DNA from: Branchiostoma floridae
Lineage: Eukaryota > Chordata > Leptocardii > Amphioxiformes > Branchiostomatidae
Assembly (NCBI RefSeq): GCF_000003815.2
Contig: NC_049980.1
Span: 926,447 to 990,446, forward strand
Length of the DNA stretch: 64,000 nucleotides
Direction of reading: 5' to 3'
Positions 1-28,100 of the stretch are shown here, piece by piece; position 1 is the first letter of the stretch; each line of letters opens with the position of its first letter. The position numbers and the translations under genes are program-made. The notes beneath the pieces were generated by a model that saw only the letters and a list, made by a program, of their open reading frames with translations, did not search any database and was not told the DNA's origin.

Positions 1-94
1 GGATAGCACATACATTACGTCCCATTAGCCGCTATTAGGCTTATGACCTCGCCCATACAGCAGACGTGACGAATAGATACATACCTGGCGTCGT

Positions 95-280
95 GTGTTG
101 CGTAACTGGTAGAGCGTTCGGCTCGGAACCTTGAGGTCCCGAGTTCGATACTCGCCATGCCCCCGACGTTGTGTCCTCGGGAAAGCCTCTCTACACGATG
201 TTCCTCATTTCACTCAAGAAAATGGTTAACTGGCGTCAGTCGGGAAAGTAAAAGACTAACATTTGTCTCTACTTTGCACT
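95..280 (+). repeat. tRNA-derived SINE fragment
   Basis: A polymerase III-like head is visible: an A-box-like TGGTAGAGCG near 109-118 and a B-box-like GAGTTCGATACTC near 142-154. A tail follows that shares words with the copy at 20585-20720 (CCCCGACGTTGTG, GGGAAAG). It does not look like a functional tRNA because no complete cloverleaf follows. The family name is not assigned. Confidence 0.55.
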
Positions 281-324
281 GTTAAAGTTGAGTAAAATAC
301 AACATTTTCATTGTCTGTCCCCAG

Positions 325-16700
<16,376 letters not shown>

Positions 16701-19165
16701 AACTTGCTTTTGTTATACGACGAAATCTTTCTTCTAAAGCAACGGTTTCCTAACCGAACGGTTGATTTTAAAGTATTCTGCCAAAAGACCTATTCTGAAC
16801 ACCAGAAGACCATCAGAAAATCAATCAATGGTAAAGGAGTGTGTGTTTTGCTCAAGTACACATTTGAACTACAAATACCAAAGAAATTGACCTGTACGAA
16901 GTGGACAGTTAGCTTAAGACATTCCTTCCAATTATTGTGAAATAATATCAAGAAATAATTTTAGACATGTTTTTCAAAATTGATGTGAATGAAAGAGAAA
17001 GTCATGTTAAGACGATTGCCTTGACACAGAGCTATATTAATAAATCATAGATACAAATCTACACCGCAAAGGCTCATATTGTAGATGTCATAGCCAGGTC
17101 CAGTACCAACAGCTGTCAATATGAATCACCAATTTGTTTACATTGATTTGATAATAAACGTGTGAATAAGAAACGTTTCGCAAAAAAATACGAAAATGAA
17201 ATCAGTGGTCCGGACGGTTTAACAAATGACTAGAACACAGATTATGATATACCGAACAATTCTACTTCATGTTTGCTCTTACATATCTCATTCTCTGACT
17301 TTGGAATTTACCATTACATTCTATGGCATTTGTATCAGCTTTCTGATATTTCTTTGCAATTTGCGGTATATGTGAGCTCATTTTACAGCTGCTTTGTACA
17401 ATTAATAGAATGTTAGAAAACTTCTTTATTTTTTGTGAACGGGTGAAAATTGATTCTATCTGTGTAATCAAATCAGCAATTGGCCTCAGTTATTGTCTGG
17501 ATTTTTGCTATGCTCGTTATTGTAAGTTGTTTAATCGACAAATGTGGAAAAGTGAGCGATAGATTTAAAAAAAAATATCCTTACTGTTATATATGAATAC
17601 TGAATGTGTTGTGGATAAAATGTATATTCATATCATATATCAGGAAATATGTGGATCTAAAACTTTCATGCATACTTTGCATAAAAGTCAGTAGCATATT
17701 AGTAGAGTATCCGTCCTTTAATTAGGGCAAGGCCCTAAAAGCTTAATGATCAATACCTCTATGTTAGGAGAATTGTGAACAATGTATTAGTGATTACAAT
17801 TGTGTTGATTTATGTATAGTGTATGATGATGTTTAATGTGAAAGCTTCATGCATTTATCTTTAGATTAAAAATTGTCTATTAGGCTTAAGAAGAAAATGT
17901 TTTGTCTCCAGTTACCCCATGGCCCACCGACCTCAGCAAAATCTACGTTTGGGGGTTGGCCGCTAGCGCTGGCAAGTAATACCAAATTAATTAATGTTTA
18001 ATCTGACATCTGAGGGATGGAAATGTTGTAGAATCTTATCAAACTTTCTGTTGAAATTTAAGATTACTATTGTATATTGTATATCTGTAAAAATCATGAT
18101 ATGACGTTGCAAAAGATAAGACACAAAAAGACAGTCCCTGCCTGCCGACCCTATTTATTTCACATGACCGAAAGCTCACACCGACTTAAATATCTGTGGT
18201 TGACATCGTCTGGAGACCCCAAAAACTAGCGGGTGAGGGCGAGGAAAAAATCCAGCAAAAACAGTGTTGCCAAACAAAGTTGGTGTAACTAATTGATCAA
18301 CAGAACACATTAAACCAAAAGAAACGACAAGTATTTATTTCTAGGAGGTTGTAGGTTGTCTTCTTCATCTTGACTAATATAAGTTGAAGTAATCGATGCT
18401 GTAGTATATTGATAAGAACATTATAAGAAAGTACGTGGCTCCAACGGCAAGGACTTTATATGGCATATGACTTTGATGAGAATACTCTTAAGCACAGTTT
18501 GTCAAACTCTTTGACAGATTTAGCACGTTTTGCGGTATTACATATCGAATTTTAGGACAAGCTTTGACGGCACATGTTGGCCATTTCAAGGCAATTGCGT
18601 TAGCCTTGAAGGGGATCATTTTTCTGGAGAACATACGAAAAGTAACGCGCAAGCGGAGGTCATCAATAAAATAATGTCAATGTAACCTTATATAATAGAA
18701 AACAGAACATTTTTCCTCAATTAGTTTGGGGCTATAATGATTGGTATCCTCAGTGACTGAGAAACCTATAAAGACTAACGTCACATTTCGAATCCAAGGC
18801 CCAGCAGGGCTGTTTGTTGAAACGAAAAATAAAAGTGTATGCTAGAATATCATACTTTTCGTTCCCGAAAGCTGCCCGGCCGGGCCCCTTTTCGGAAAAT
18901 GTGACGTAGGCCTTACTTGATGTTATAACGATGAAGAATCCATACTTTCCTTATTGGTAGTTCTGGGAATGAAAATGGTCTTCTCAGTTATAGCAGTATG
19001 ACCCTGTGAGAGATCGTGGTTTTTAGGCTAAGAAGTTAGTTAATGTACCACAGAATGTAATATTTTTGTCGACAGTATAATTTTGACCATATCTGCCATT
19101 CCCAAATGCGATGTATTTCACCATGAACGTTGTGCAATAAAAAGATAAGAATATCTTTCCAATAA
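16701..19165 (+). other. Probable 3' UTR of the RTK gene
   Basis: AT-rich sequence with no long ORF follows the TAA at 16700. AATAAA occurs within GTGCAATAAAAAG near 19136 and again within CCAATAAATT near 19160, both good polyadenylation signals. The stretch contains one small inverted-repeat element (18778-18908), so the true transcript end could be earlier. Length and end are inferred. Confidence 0.45.
18778..18908. mobile_element. Short hairpin MITE (ACGTCACATTT ends)
   Basis: The ends AACGTCACATTTCG and CGGAAAATGTGACGT are inverted, with GGCCC/GGGCC inside. A fragment of the same family (ACGTCACATTTCCTACTCGG) occurs at 23090-23180. Confidence 0.6.
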
Positions 19166-19399
19166 ATTAATATGATACCAATGTATAAACTGCATCAACA
19201 GTACAAGCTTTATCTAATAATAAGCACGTATACCGTATTTTCTCTAATAAGTGCGCGCTGTGCATGTATTATACTATTCCGTCTGTCTGCTGCAATAAAA
19301 GATACACTTTTTTGGATGGACACTTGTATCTGGGTTGTTGTACAGTAAGTTACATATCGAAATTGCAGAGAGATGTACGGAAGCCAAAACATTAATGAA

Positions 19400-20590
19400 T
19401 GCACTTTAGTGCCTGCACGGTAGTGACTACAACATACACAGTGACTACATCTTAGTTACCACAGCATCGTAATTGTACCATTCTAGTGACTTCACCAGTA
19501 GTAGCTACAATATTGTGACTGCATCATATATAGTGACTGTACCATTGTGACTGCATCATAGTGACCTCACCATAGTTATCACATAAACGTAACAGTACCA
19601 TTGTAGTGACTGCATCACTAGTGGCTACATCATAGTGACTTCACCGGAGTGACCACAGAATCGTAACAGTACCATTGTAGTGACTGCACCAGTAGTGGCT
19701 ACAATATTGTGACTGCACTATATATATTGTGACTGCACCATTCTGACTAAATCATAGTGACTGCACCATAGGGACTACACCCTAGTGACCACAGTATCGT
19801 AACTGTACCATTGTAGTGACTGCACGAGTAGTGGCTACAATATTGTGACTGCACCATATACAGTGACTGCACCATTGTGACTACATCATAGTGACTGCAC
19901 CATAGTGACTACACCCTAGTGACCACAGCATCGTAACTGTACCATTGTAGTGACTGCACCAGTAGTGGCTACAATATTGTGACTGCACTAGGGCTGGGTA
20001 TCGCATTCGGTACAGCGTACCGATACAAAACCGGTTTTTCTTATTGGACCGGTCCAGAAAAACCGGACCTGAAAAAATTAGGTGGACCGGATGTTGGACC
20101 GATTAGAACATTAACAGATTATTTTAACAGGCATTCACACGTTTTGCGCTTGCAGGTGGAAGAAAATAACAAGAGTGAAGTAGAGTAGAGTTTATAGTAA
20201 TTTCTACCAAGTTTTAAAGCCAATCGTACAGGTGCAGGTAGCGTTGAAGGGTTTTAAAACGCCAGTGTAAGTCTAATACTCCACCAAACAGATTTCTTTG
20301 TAGTGAAATGGACCATTGTTATGAGTCATACTGAATCAGGTCCAGGTTCAGGTCCGGACCTGGACCTGATCATCTGGACCTGAACCGGACCTGGACCTGA
20401 ATTTTCTGTACCGGTACCCACCCCTAGACTGCACCATACATAGTGACTGCACCATTGTGACTGCATCATAGTGACTTCACCCTAGTGACCACAGCATCGT
20501 AACGGTACCATTTTACTGACTGCACCGAGTGGTGTTACAATATTGTGACACCATATATATTGACTGCACCATGCATTGTGACTGCAGAGG
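19400..20590. repeat. Minisatellite of GTGACTGCAC(C/T)A(T) words
   Basis: Short units such as TAGTGACTGCACCAT and TTGTGACTGCATCAT are organised in a longer repeat of roughly 130-140 bp. Each long unit is marked by CCACAGCATCGTAACTGTAC (near 19460, 19650, 19788, 19921 and 20495) and GTGGCTACAATATTGTGAC. The array is interrupted by the element at 19989-20426. Confidence 0.85.
19989..20426. mobile_element. hAT-like non-autonomous element, copy 1
   Basis: The left end TAGGGCTGGGTA and right end TACCCACCCCTA are inverted, each followed inward by GGTAC words. GACTGCAC flanks both sides, an 8-bp apparent target duplication, although the host minisatellite contains this word anyway. The interior has palindromic ACCGGTCC and CAGGTCCAGG arrays. 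A second copy lies at about 63398-63861. Confidence 0.7.
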
Positions 20591-20720
20591 TTCCGTGTTC
20601 GATACTCGCCGTGTCCCCGACGTTGTGCCCTTGGGAAAGGCACTTTACATGACCTTCCTCACTTAACCCATGGCCAGGTGTATGAATGGGTACCTGACTT
20701 TGGCCGGGGAAGTAAAAGAA
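20585..20720 (+). repeat. tRNA-derived SINE fragment
   Basis: GTGTTCGATACTCGCC is B-box-like, followed by CCCCGACGTTGTGCCCTTGG and GGAAAGGCAC. It resembles the copy at 95-280 but lacks the A-box half. Confidence 0.5.
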
Positions 20721-23084
20721 AAGACTACCTTTACCTTCTACCTTCTATGTGGTACTGTTAATATAAGTTACAAACTTGCGTGTAGTACCTCGTCAGAAGC
20801 AAATAGAAGAAAAACTATACCATATTGACTTTACCGTAGTCATAACTGGCTATCAAAAACCGCGGTTGTCATGGTAACACCAGAAATGGTAAATTTTGTA
20901 ATTTGCAATTTTGCGAACTAGATTTCAGGTAAAGTCACCGAATTCCTTGGTTTTTTTTTTGTACCATGACTATAGTTACAGAAGTGACACTTGTTGGATA
21001 GTTGTAGAATATGCCACTTATAAGGAAGCCATGAGTGTAGTTGCCAACTTGGCAAGTGATACAAGTGTACCACACTGGCATCACTTTTACTACACTAGTT
21101 TACTTCATTAATACAGGAATGAATGCATTGTTAGTTGTGATGCCACGTTTTGTCACTTCAAATCTAGTTACGACGTTTATGGTGTCTATTTTGAAAATTT
21201 AGCCATCTTTTTTTTTCTTTTTTGCGCTATCTCATTTAATATTTTGCATATATGGTAGTCTGCATATATGATGTCATTCATAAAATTTATTTGCTGTGGC
21301 CTTTAACAGTATACCGACACACCGAAGACTGGTCGCACCGGTCGAACAGGTATTGCGGTAGGTCAACAACCATTACAGTACTAGTATACCGGCAAGGCGA
21401 AGACTTGGTCAATAGACATCTTCTTGTCTCGTCCATGCAAGCTAGCTGCTTCATCTCTTCTTTCAAGCACCAGGTAAAGTTACTAGTAGGTCACTCATTT
21501 CTTTCCTGTTTGAATTTTGGTTAACTCTGTTTTTTTGGTGACGCCTTGCCCTTGGGGTGAACATATAGGTAGAGTAGTCTGCAAGAATGTGTCCATCTGA
21601 ATGCTCTATGGTCCACGAGAATGTTCGGAAGTTCCAAGGAGTACTTTGCAGGGAGTACTGATAATGAAAATAACTTTATTAGGAACTGCGATGGTAGAAA
21701 GCAGGGCATGCAAGCTCCCTGGTGGTATTTATCCAAGAAAACTGGGAAGTCGGTTAGACATATAACAGTTATGTCAGACAGAAGAAGTAATTCAAGTGAT
21801 AGAGATATTTGTTCGTATAGTCACTGTATATTGTGCATCGTACGTGCAGTTAAAGATATATATAGCATTATACACCAATACTGGACATTACAGTTAGCAT
21901 CACAAAATCTTTATGGCTACGGAAACAGAAAGGAAAAACCTCAATGACAGGACCTCCAGCCGATTGCCGGTTTGAGTTGTCTTATGTTCACCTTGTTCCT
22001 CAATCGTCGCCAGACGAGGAAGGAATGCCTAAATAACATGTCGTTTTAAATTACTCATTTGCACAATTAACGAGAAAATACTGTAATTCCATAGTCGGGT
22101 TAATATCATACTTTAGACATTGCAAGGCCCACGAAATTTCAATACTATTAGACATTTCTCGTGAAAATCAGTGTCACATGTACACAATTCATGAGGAACT
22201 GCTACAACAGCCTTCTTTGCTGAGATTTTATGCTATTTTGGTAGAGAAGATTATTGCAAATGATGCAATTTATGCAAATGAGATCTTTATTTACAGAATC
22301 AAGGAGATAAAATTATCATACTTACATCAAAAATGGTACTATCATTTGGCAAAAGTGAGTGAATGAATCTTGCAATTCAGGGTTACATTCGCATAATTGA
22401 GAAAATCAATCTTTTGTTAATCAAAAATATTCAACTTGTGTTGTTTTTTAGTATAGATTTACTCAGGGTAGCCTACGCAATATTACGGTTGTTAACCTCC
22501 TCTTGTTTGCCACTCTGGAATTCCCACGCTTCGCAACTCTTCTGTCCCTTCTCCGAAATGTTATTTACCCCATCCTATGCCTACTACTTACACATCCACG
22601 TAACCGATCGCACCGGTCTTGCAGTCTGCAATGTCTGTTCACTATACATACAAGCAACATTGTGAAAACCTGGTTAACTGGTTCTTGTACACCAAACAAG
22701 TTGTACATCTCTTTATCTCTCGTGGTAGAAGATAAATAATTTCCGTGTAATATAACCAGCTGCTGTCGCGCCGCGTGCCTTCGAAGCTGGTGTGTTACTC
22801 CGAAGGGCGGTTATACCGGCTATATAGATACAGATAAAGAGATAAAGATACAGAAGTAAACGTTAAAGTCTCTCATTTCTTACCTGTTTGAATTTCAATT
22901 GACTGCACATGTATTTGGGGGGGGGGGGGGTACCCAATGGTCACCTTAGGTGAAAATCCAAAGGTGACCTTGATTGACCAAGGTTAAAGATTACATGACT
23001 AGTACTGGGAGGGCATATTGTCCTTAAGTCAGAAACATTACAGCATGATGAAGGCACCTTGCGTGAACTGTGAACGGCGATTAT
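20721..23084. other. Intergenic region between RTK and lyase genes
   Basis: No recognisable gene is seen. It contains a repeat at 22040-22380 that matches 43330-43740 in reverse orientation (AATTACTCATTTGCACAATTAACGA against its complement), a fragment GAAGGGCGGTTATACCGGC with a GATACAGATAAAGATA tail near 22800-22860 that resembles 51890-51950, and a poly-G run near 22918-22930. Confidence 0.5.
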
Positions 23085-23180
23085 GCGACCCTTACGGCCT
23101 ACGTCACATTTCCTACTCGGGGTACGGCCGGGCTGTTAGCGGAAACTAAAAAAGTTTATGCTGATAGATATGAAATACGT
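23085..23180. repeat. Fragment of the 18778-18908 repeat
   Basis: ACGTCACATTTCCTACTCGG, GGCCGGGCTGTTAGCGGAAAC and AAAAGTTTATGCTGATAGATAT match the left half of the 18778-18908 element. It lies about 120 bases upstream of the lyase start codon. Confidence 0.5.
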
Positions 23181-23298
23181 ACACTAGGGCATGCTGTTGA
23201 ATTACTTTTGTCCGCTTTGCGTTTTTGTATTGTCTGTTATATCGTGCTTTTCGTTTTCAAAACAAATGTCTTCTTTTGTTCACAGTTGTTGTTCAACA

Positions 23299-25095
23299 AT
23301 GGCACTCATTCCAAGACTGATGCAGTACAACAGTCTCCGCAAGGTGATGCTAACGGCAGGCCGATCGATAACGCCTCCTAGCGGCAGCATCGCCCAGTGC
23401 AGGGAACGGTCATCGCTAGCTTCCCCGCTCATGAGATCCATGCTGGTCCTGAAGAATTCGCCTGCATGCCTTCAACGGTTTAGCGAGGCAGAAGCCGACT
23501 CCTACTTCTTGGATCTTGAAGATGGGATACCAAAAGACCAGCGAGACTCTGCTCTAAAGTTGTATGCCGAGACGCTAGAGAGCGGAATATTCCGCGGCCA
23601 TACTGTGTACGTGCGCCTCAGTGACGTCAGTGACGAAGCCAGACTACATAGAGAAGTAGACGCCCTGTGCCACCCGGACCTGACGGGCTTTATTTTACCT
23701 AAAATCAGTTCTTCTGATGACGTCAAGAAAACTGACGAAATCCTCGCCGAGTTGGAGAAGAAGAACGACCTGCTTCCCGGTCACTGCAAGATGATCCCCG
23801 TAATTGAGAATTTAGAGGGATTCTTTCACGCACCGACCATTGCAAAGGTAAGGCCTAGGGGAAATGTTGTCGTTTAGAGTACGGGCCTGAATGAATTAGG
23901 GTTGATAGGTAGAAATTCTCTTCTGTCGTAGCTACTTTAAATTTTAATTTCAGATTACAGCCGAAGATGTCCTACAATCATTTTGTAACACTGGTATTTT
24001 CGACACCATACAGAAATTATATACAGATACACTAGAAAGGTCGACATTTCCTTGGGAGCAAATACGGCATATTTAAATTAAATCCATCTTCATCCCCATG
24101 CGAAAATGTATTGTTCCATATACACCTGCGCGGATGAAGTGAGTAAGTCGTCCCGAGGTATTACATAGGGGCATGGCCAGTATTGAACCTGGGACCTACA
24201 CACCACACCGATGCATCCTCCTACGCACGGTCCCCAATGGCTAGCTAACTCCAAGCCTATTGGGGCCCTGCTATCTCATGCCCCACCAGCCGTTACTGTG
24301 ATTGTCACCACAAACCAGCTGTCAGCCAATCAGAGAATAGGCATTTCTTGGGCTTTCTGTTTACGAAAGCCATCTCGCAAAGGCCGCTCGGAAGCTGTCA
24401 GCCAATCATGTTACGTCTTACATAGCACCATCCTCCTACGCCCGATCCCCAACGGCTGACTGCCCACTTTTGATATAAGGGTAAGCTCATTAATATTTAT
24501 AAGCAGGGCGGCCAGGAACTGGTCTGAGTGCGTCAGATAGCAGAGGTGACCACAAGGAGTATCGACACGACTGTGGTCCCTCTGCGTAGGAGAATGCACC
24601 GATGCCATACAGATACAACTAAATGGATAACATTTTCAGGCATCCCCGCGTTTGGCAGGACTCTGCTGTGGAAACGCGGATTTTGCTGCGTGTTTCCAGC
24701 GACCACCTGGCAGCCCGATTGAACATTCCTTAGAGCTCCGAGTTCTACAATCAGCTAAAGCGGCGGGGATAACTGCACTAAACGCAACCTCCTACCTGGA
24801 CAACTTCCCCCGTCTTGAACGTGACGTCACGCGATATAAGACGCTCGGATTTGATGGTATCATACGTCATATATTTGTTACCGTCTTGAAAATGATGGTA
24901 TTTTTTTTGGTGTGTCTGCTTTAATCTCCAAGCAGATCCTACAGTGGTATGAGATACTTGATACGCCAATGAGAGTATCTGATCAAGCTTGCCACCGGGG
25001 CAGCCTTCGCTCCGTTGCCAGTGTGTCAAATACTTTATGCCGCCAAAGGATCTGCTTTTAGATTATTCTTATGCTTTGGTCTTGATTTGTTTGTT

Positions 25096-25144
<49 letters not shown>

Positions 25145-28100
25145 ACGTGTGTTGGGGTGTGCGTGTGTGTGTTGGTGTGTGTGTGTGTTTGCGTGCGCGT
25201 GTGTTTGCGTGTATTTGTGCACGACTGCATTTGGTTTAATGCATATTCAATAGTTAATGTGATCATATTCTTGTCAGCCTGGCGAAATCACTCATTCTTT
25301 TCAAACCTGAAACCGTTACACTTATCCCGGTCCAGCTCCATCGATGTCTGTATTTTCACAGGGGTTATAGTGCTTCATCCGTCGCTGGTGCCGTTTGTAA
25401 ACCAACTCTACACCCCTACACGGCAAGAGATAGACTGGGCCGAACAAGTCACGGCGGGAGTAAGAGTCTACCAGCGATCAGCCCAGGAATACAGACAGTT
25501 CATCGGGCCTCCTCATCTTCCCAGCGCCTCTCACATCCTGGAGACGCACGGTAAGATCAAGGTGTTGGAATCATCTGTAAGTAGAAATACCAAACCTAAT
25601 GAAGATATGGGCACCGTTAAGCCATTACAGCGGAAAGGCGGACTCTCAGCAAACTCCATAAAAGGAGGAGAATGGACCCCCGGTATCGTACCCGTGACCT
25701 TGGATTCGTCATGGCGTGCAGCCTGGAACTCGTCATTTCTCAACACTCGGAGGCTGAACAGTGATGATGTGGCGGCAAGGCAGATGGGTCTTCCGGGAAT
25801 CCAACCTCCTTTCCATCTACTGAAGACCTTGGCGATGTCTTTAGCTGTGGCAAAGTAAGGCTATTATTTTAAATGCCTTTACATGGGATAACCATTAAGC
25901 GTACTGGGACTGATTAATGTTTTTTTGCTGTATCTGTTATAGTGTCTTACGATAGCCTGATTCATAAATTGTCAGGTGTTATTCAGAATGAAGCAAAATA
26001 AAACCCTTACGATTCCGGAGACGTTTCGTTTATGAAAAGCATAATCTATATAAGGTCTATAAGAAGTCATAAAAGACATAGTCCGAATGCATATGAAATA
26101 CAAAAAAAAGTCTTACTAATAGACAGTTAACTTACAAATCTTATTTTACAATGATCCACTTAATGTACAATTTTCGTGGCAAGACTAAAATATTCTGAGT
26201 TATAAGAGCAAATGTCTGTAAGGATCAAACAATGGTGGCAAAGGTCACAAAATAGATTTGGCTCATATTTTGCACAGTGATAGTACTTGGTCCACAACCC
26301 CTCAAAATAGCTTTCTTTTAGATCAAAACTCCTTGTTGCCATGGTAACGGGCAAACAAAGTTTTCTGGCCATTTTTCCCAATTTTCGCATCTCAAAAACA
26401 CAGAAATCAGCATATTTTACGGCACTGTCTCGGCAACACCTTTAAACCTATCATCAAAACAAAACAAATCTAAATAGACCAACATTTTGGCTTTTTAAAA
26501 ATTGTTGTGAAATTTCCAAAGTCGTACATTTTCGTTCTTGGGCAGCCTGAAAACAGTGCAATGTTTCAAGCTTCAAAAAAATTTGATTTTTGGCCCAACT
26601 TTGTAACGCTATAAGTGCCAAGCTGGTAATTTTTTTGGCTTGAAATTTGTACCATATATAGATCATTAGAATACAGTCAAACCTGTCTATAGCGGCCACT
26701 CAAGGGACTGGTCAAAATTGGCCACTATAGAGAGGTGGCCACTATAGAGAATATGCTAATAATTAATTGACCACAAGCAATAACTTACACATGGTTTTAG
26801 TACCCACTGATCTTTATTCACATAATACAGTACTGTACATGTACTGCAATGAGTTTTACACTATATGTATTAAGAAAACAAAAGCTATAAAAAGTTTTAA
26901 TTGTTCTACAGTTGATATTGTCTGAAGAGACCGGTATCGTCATATTTCTTTGATATTTCGTCTTGTATCCTTTGATACTTCACCGTCCGTGTGTTTTTTT
27001 TTTTTTTTTTTTAAATTTTTTTATTGATTTTCAAAGAAACGAAACACATACAAACACATGCATGGCACGTAAATCGTAAACAGAAAGAGACATGTGTGAA
27101 CCTATAAAACTGATAAGTAAAACACAGTGAACTTAATAAGAAATGAAGTTCAAGAAATTATACCCCAATTACCGTTGCAGTAGTACATGAGACATATCAA
27201 ATTATATATAACCAATCAATTTACCCCATTTACCAATATGCTTTCTAGTTTTGTTTAGTCTTCTGGCGATGATATTTTCTAATTTAAAATAATATGACAT
27301 ATATGAAATAAATGATTCTAGGCTAAGATGTCTGTTGCGGTATTTGAAAATGAAATGTTTACCTAACAAAATAACAAAATTGGACAAAGCTGGAACACGA
27401 TCACTTATAATACCAAATAACACATTAAACAAAGTAAGATGTAAATAATTCCCAGTGTGCTTAAAATACCAATCCTGTACCTGTATCCAAAATTTTGTAA
27501 CAATCCTACAATCCCAAAATAAATGAATGTCTGATTCTTCCTCTTCTGTGCAATAACTGCAAAGTGATGTATCTATTACCCCCCACCTGTGCAATATCTT
27601 ATTGGTAGTTAGAAATTTAAATAGTAATTTGTATTGAAACATGCGTAGTTGGGAATCAATGGTAACTTTATAGGGTAAACTGTATACTATTTTCCATTGT
27701 ATGGGTGTGTTTAAGTATTCCCCCCACGAGTATTGGATCCGGTCAGAGATATCCCATAGCCTGGCGTCAGACATGAAAAATGAATACAAATGTTTATTAA
27801 TATTTGGAAATTGAAGCCAGTTTATGTTTCTACACGCCGGAACACAAACCCTTAACTCTGGTGACACCTGTCGTAGTAAATGTTTCCAATTGCTAGGAAT
27901 TGCTGATATGATTTGATTATACTTAAACTCTGCACATGTGTCCCCAAATTTTAATAGTAAGTCTTGGAAAGTTAAAAGCTTATTTTGTGAGTCTAAAATA
28001 TCATTTACAAAGACTACCCCCCTGTTGTATAGTGACATCAAAAAGCATGGTTTTCCGGATATGCGAATGTGTGAATTTAGGCAGATAGGCTGTTGTTTCA

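Larger units (their letters stand above)
23299..25854 (+). other. Lyase (CitE-like) domain exons
   Basis: Exons 1-3 encode the TIM-barrel half. In the CitE/malyl-CoA lyase family the Mg2+ is held by a Glu in the I-P-x-I-E motif and an Asp in the G-x-x-D-x-A motif. Both are kept here (E170 and D197), and the R of the V-R-L strand (R106) is present, so catalysis looks possible. Where relatives usually have G-G-E-D, this protein has G-N-A-D. Confidence 0.8.

Noticed and set aside
100..175. Functional tRNA gene
   Set aside because: Only box A/B-like words are present; no complete acceptor and anticodon stems could be drawn, and the same body recurs as a SINE.
24989..25361. Long open frame running upstream of the lyase exon at 25362 through a Cys-Val repeat
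   Set aside because: The upstream part translates the (GT)n microsatellite. The acceptor at 25361 and phase with exon 2 show that coding begins at 25362.
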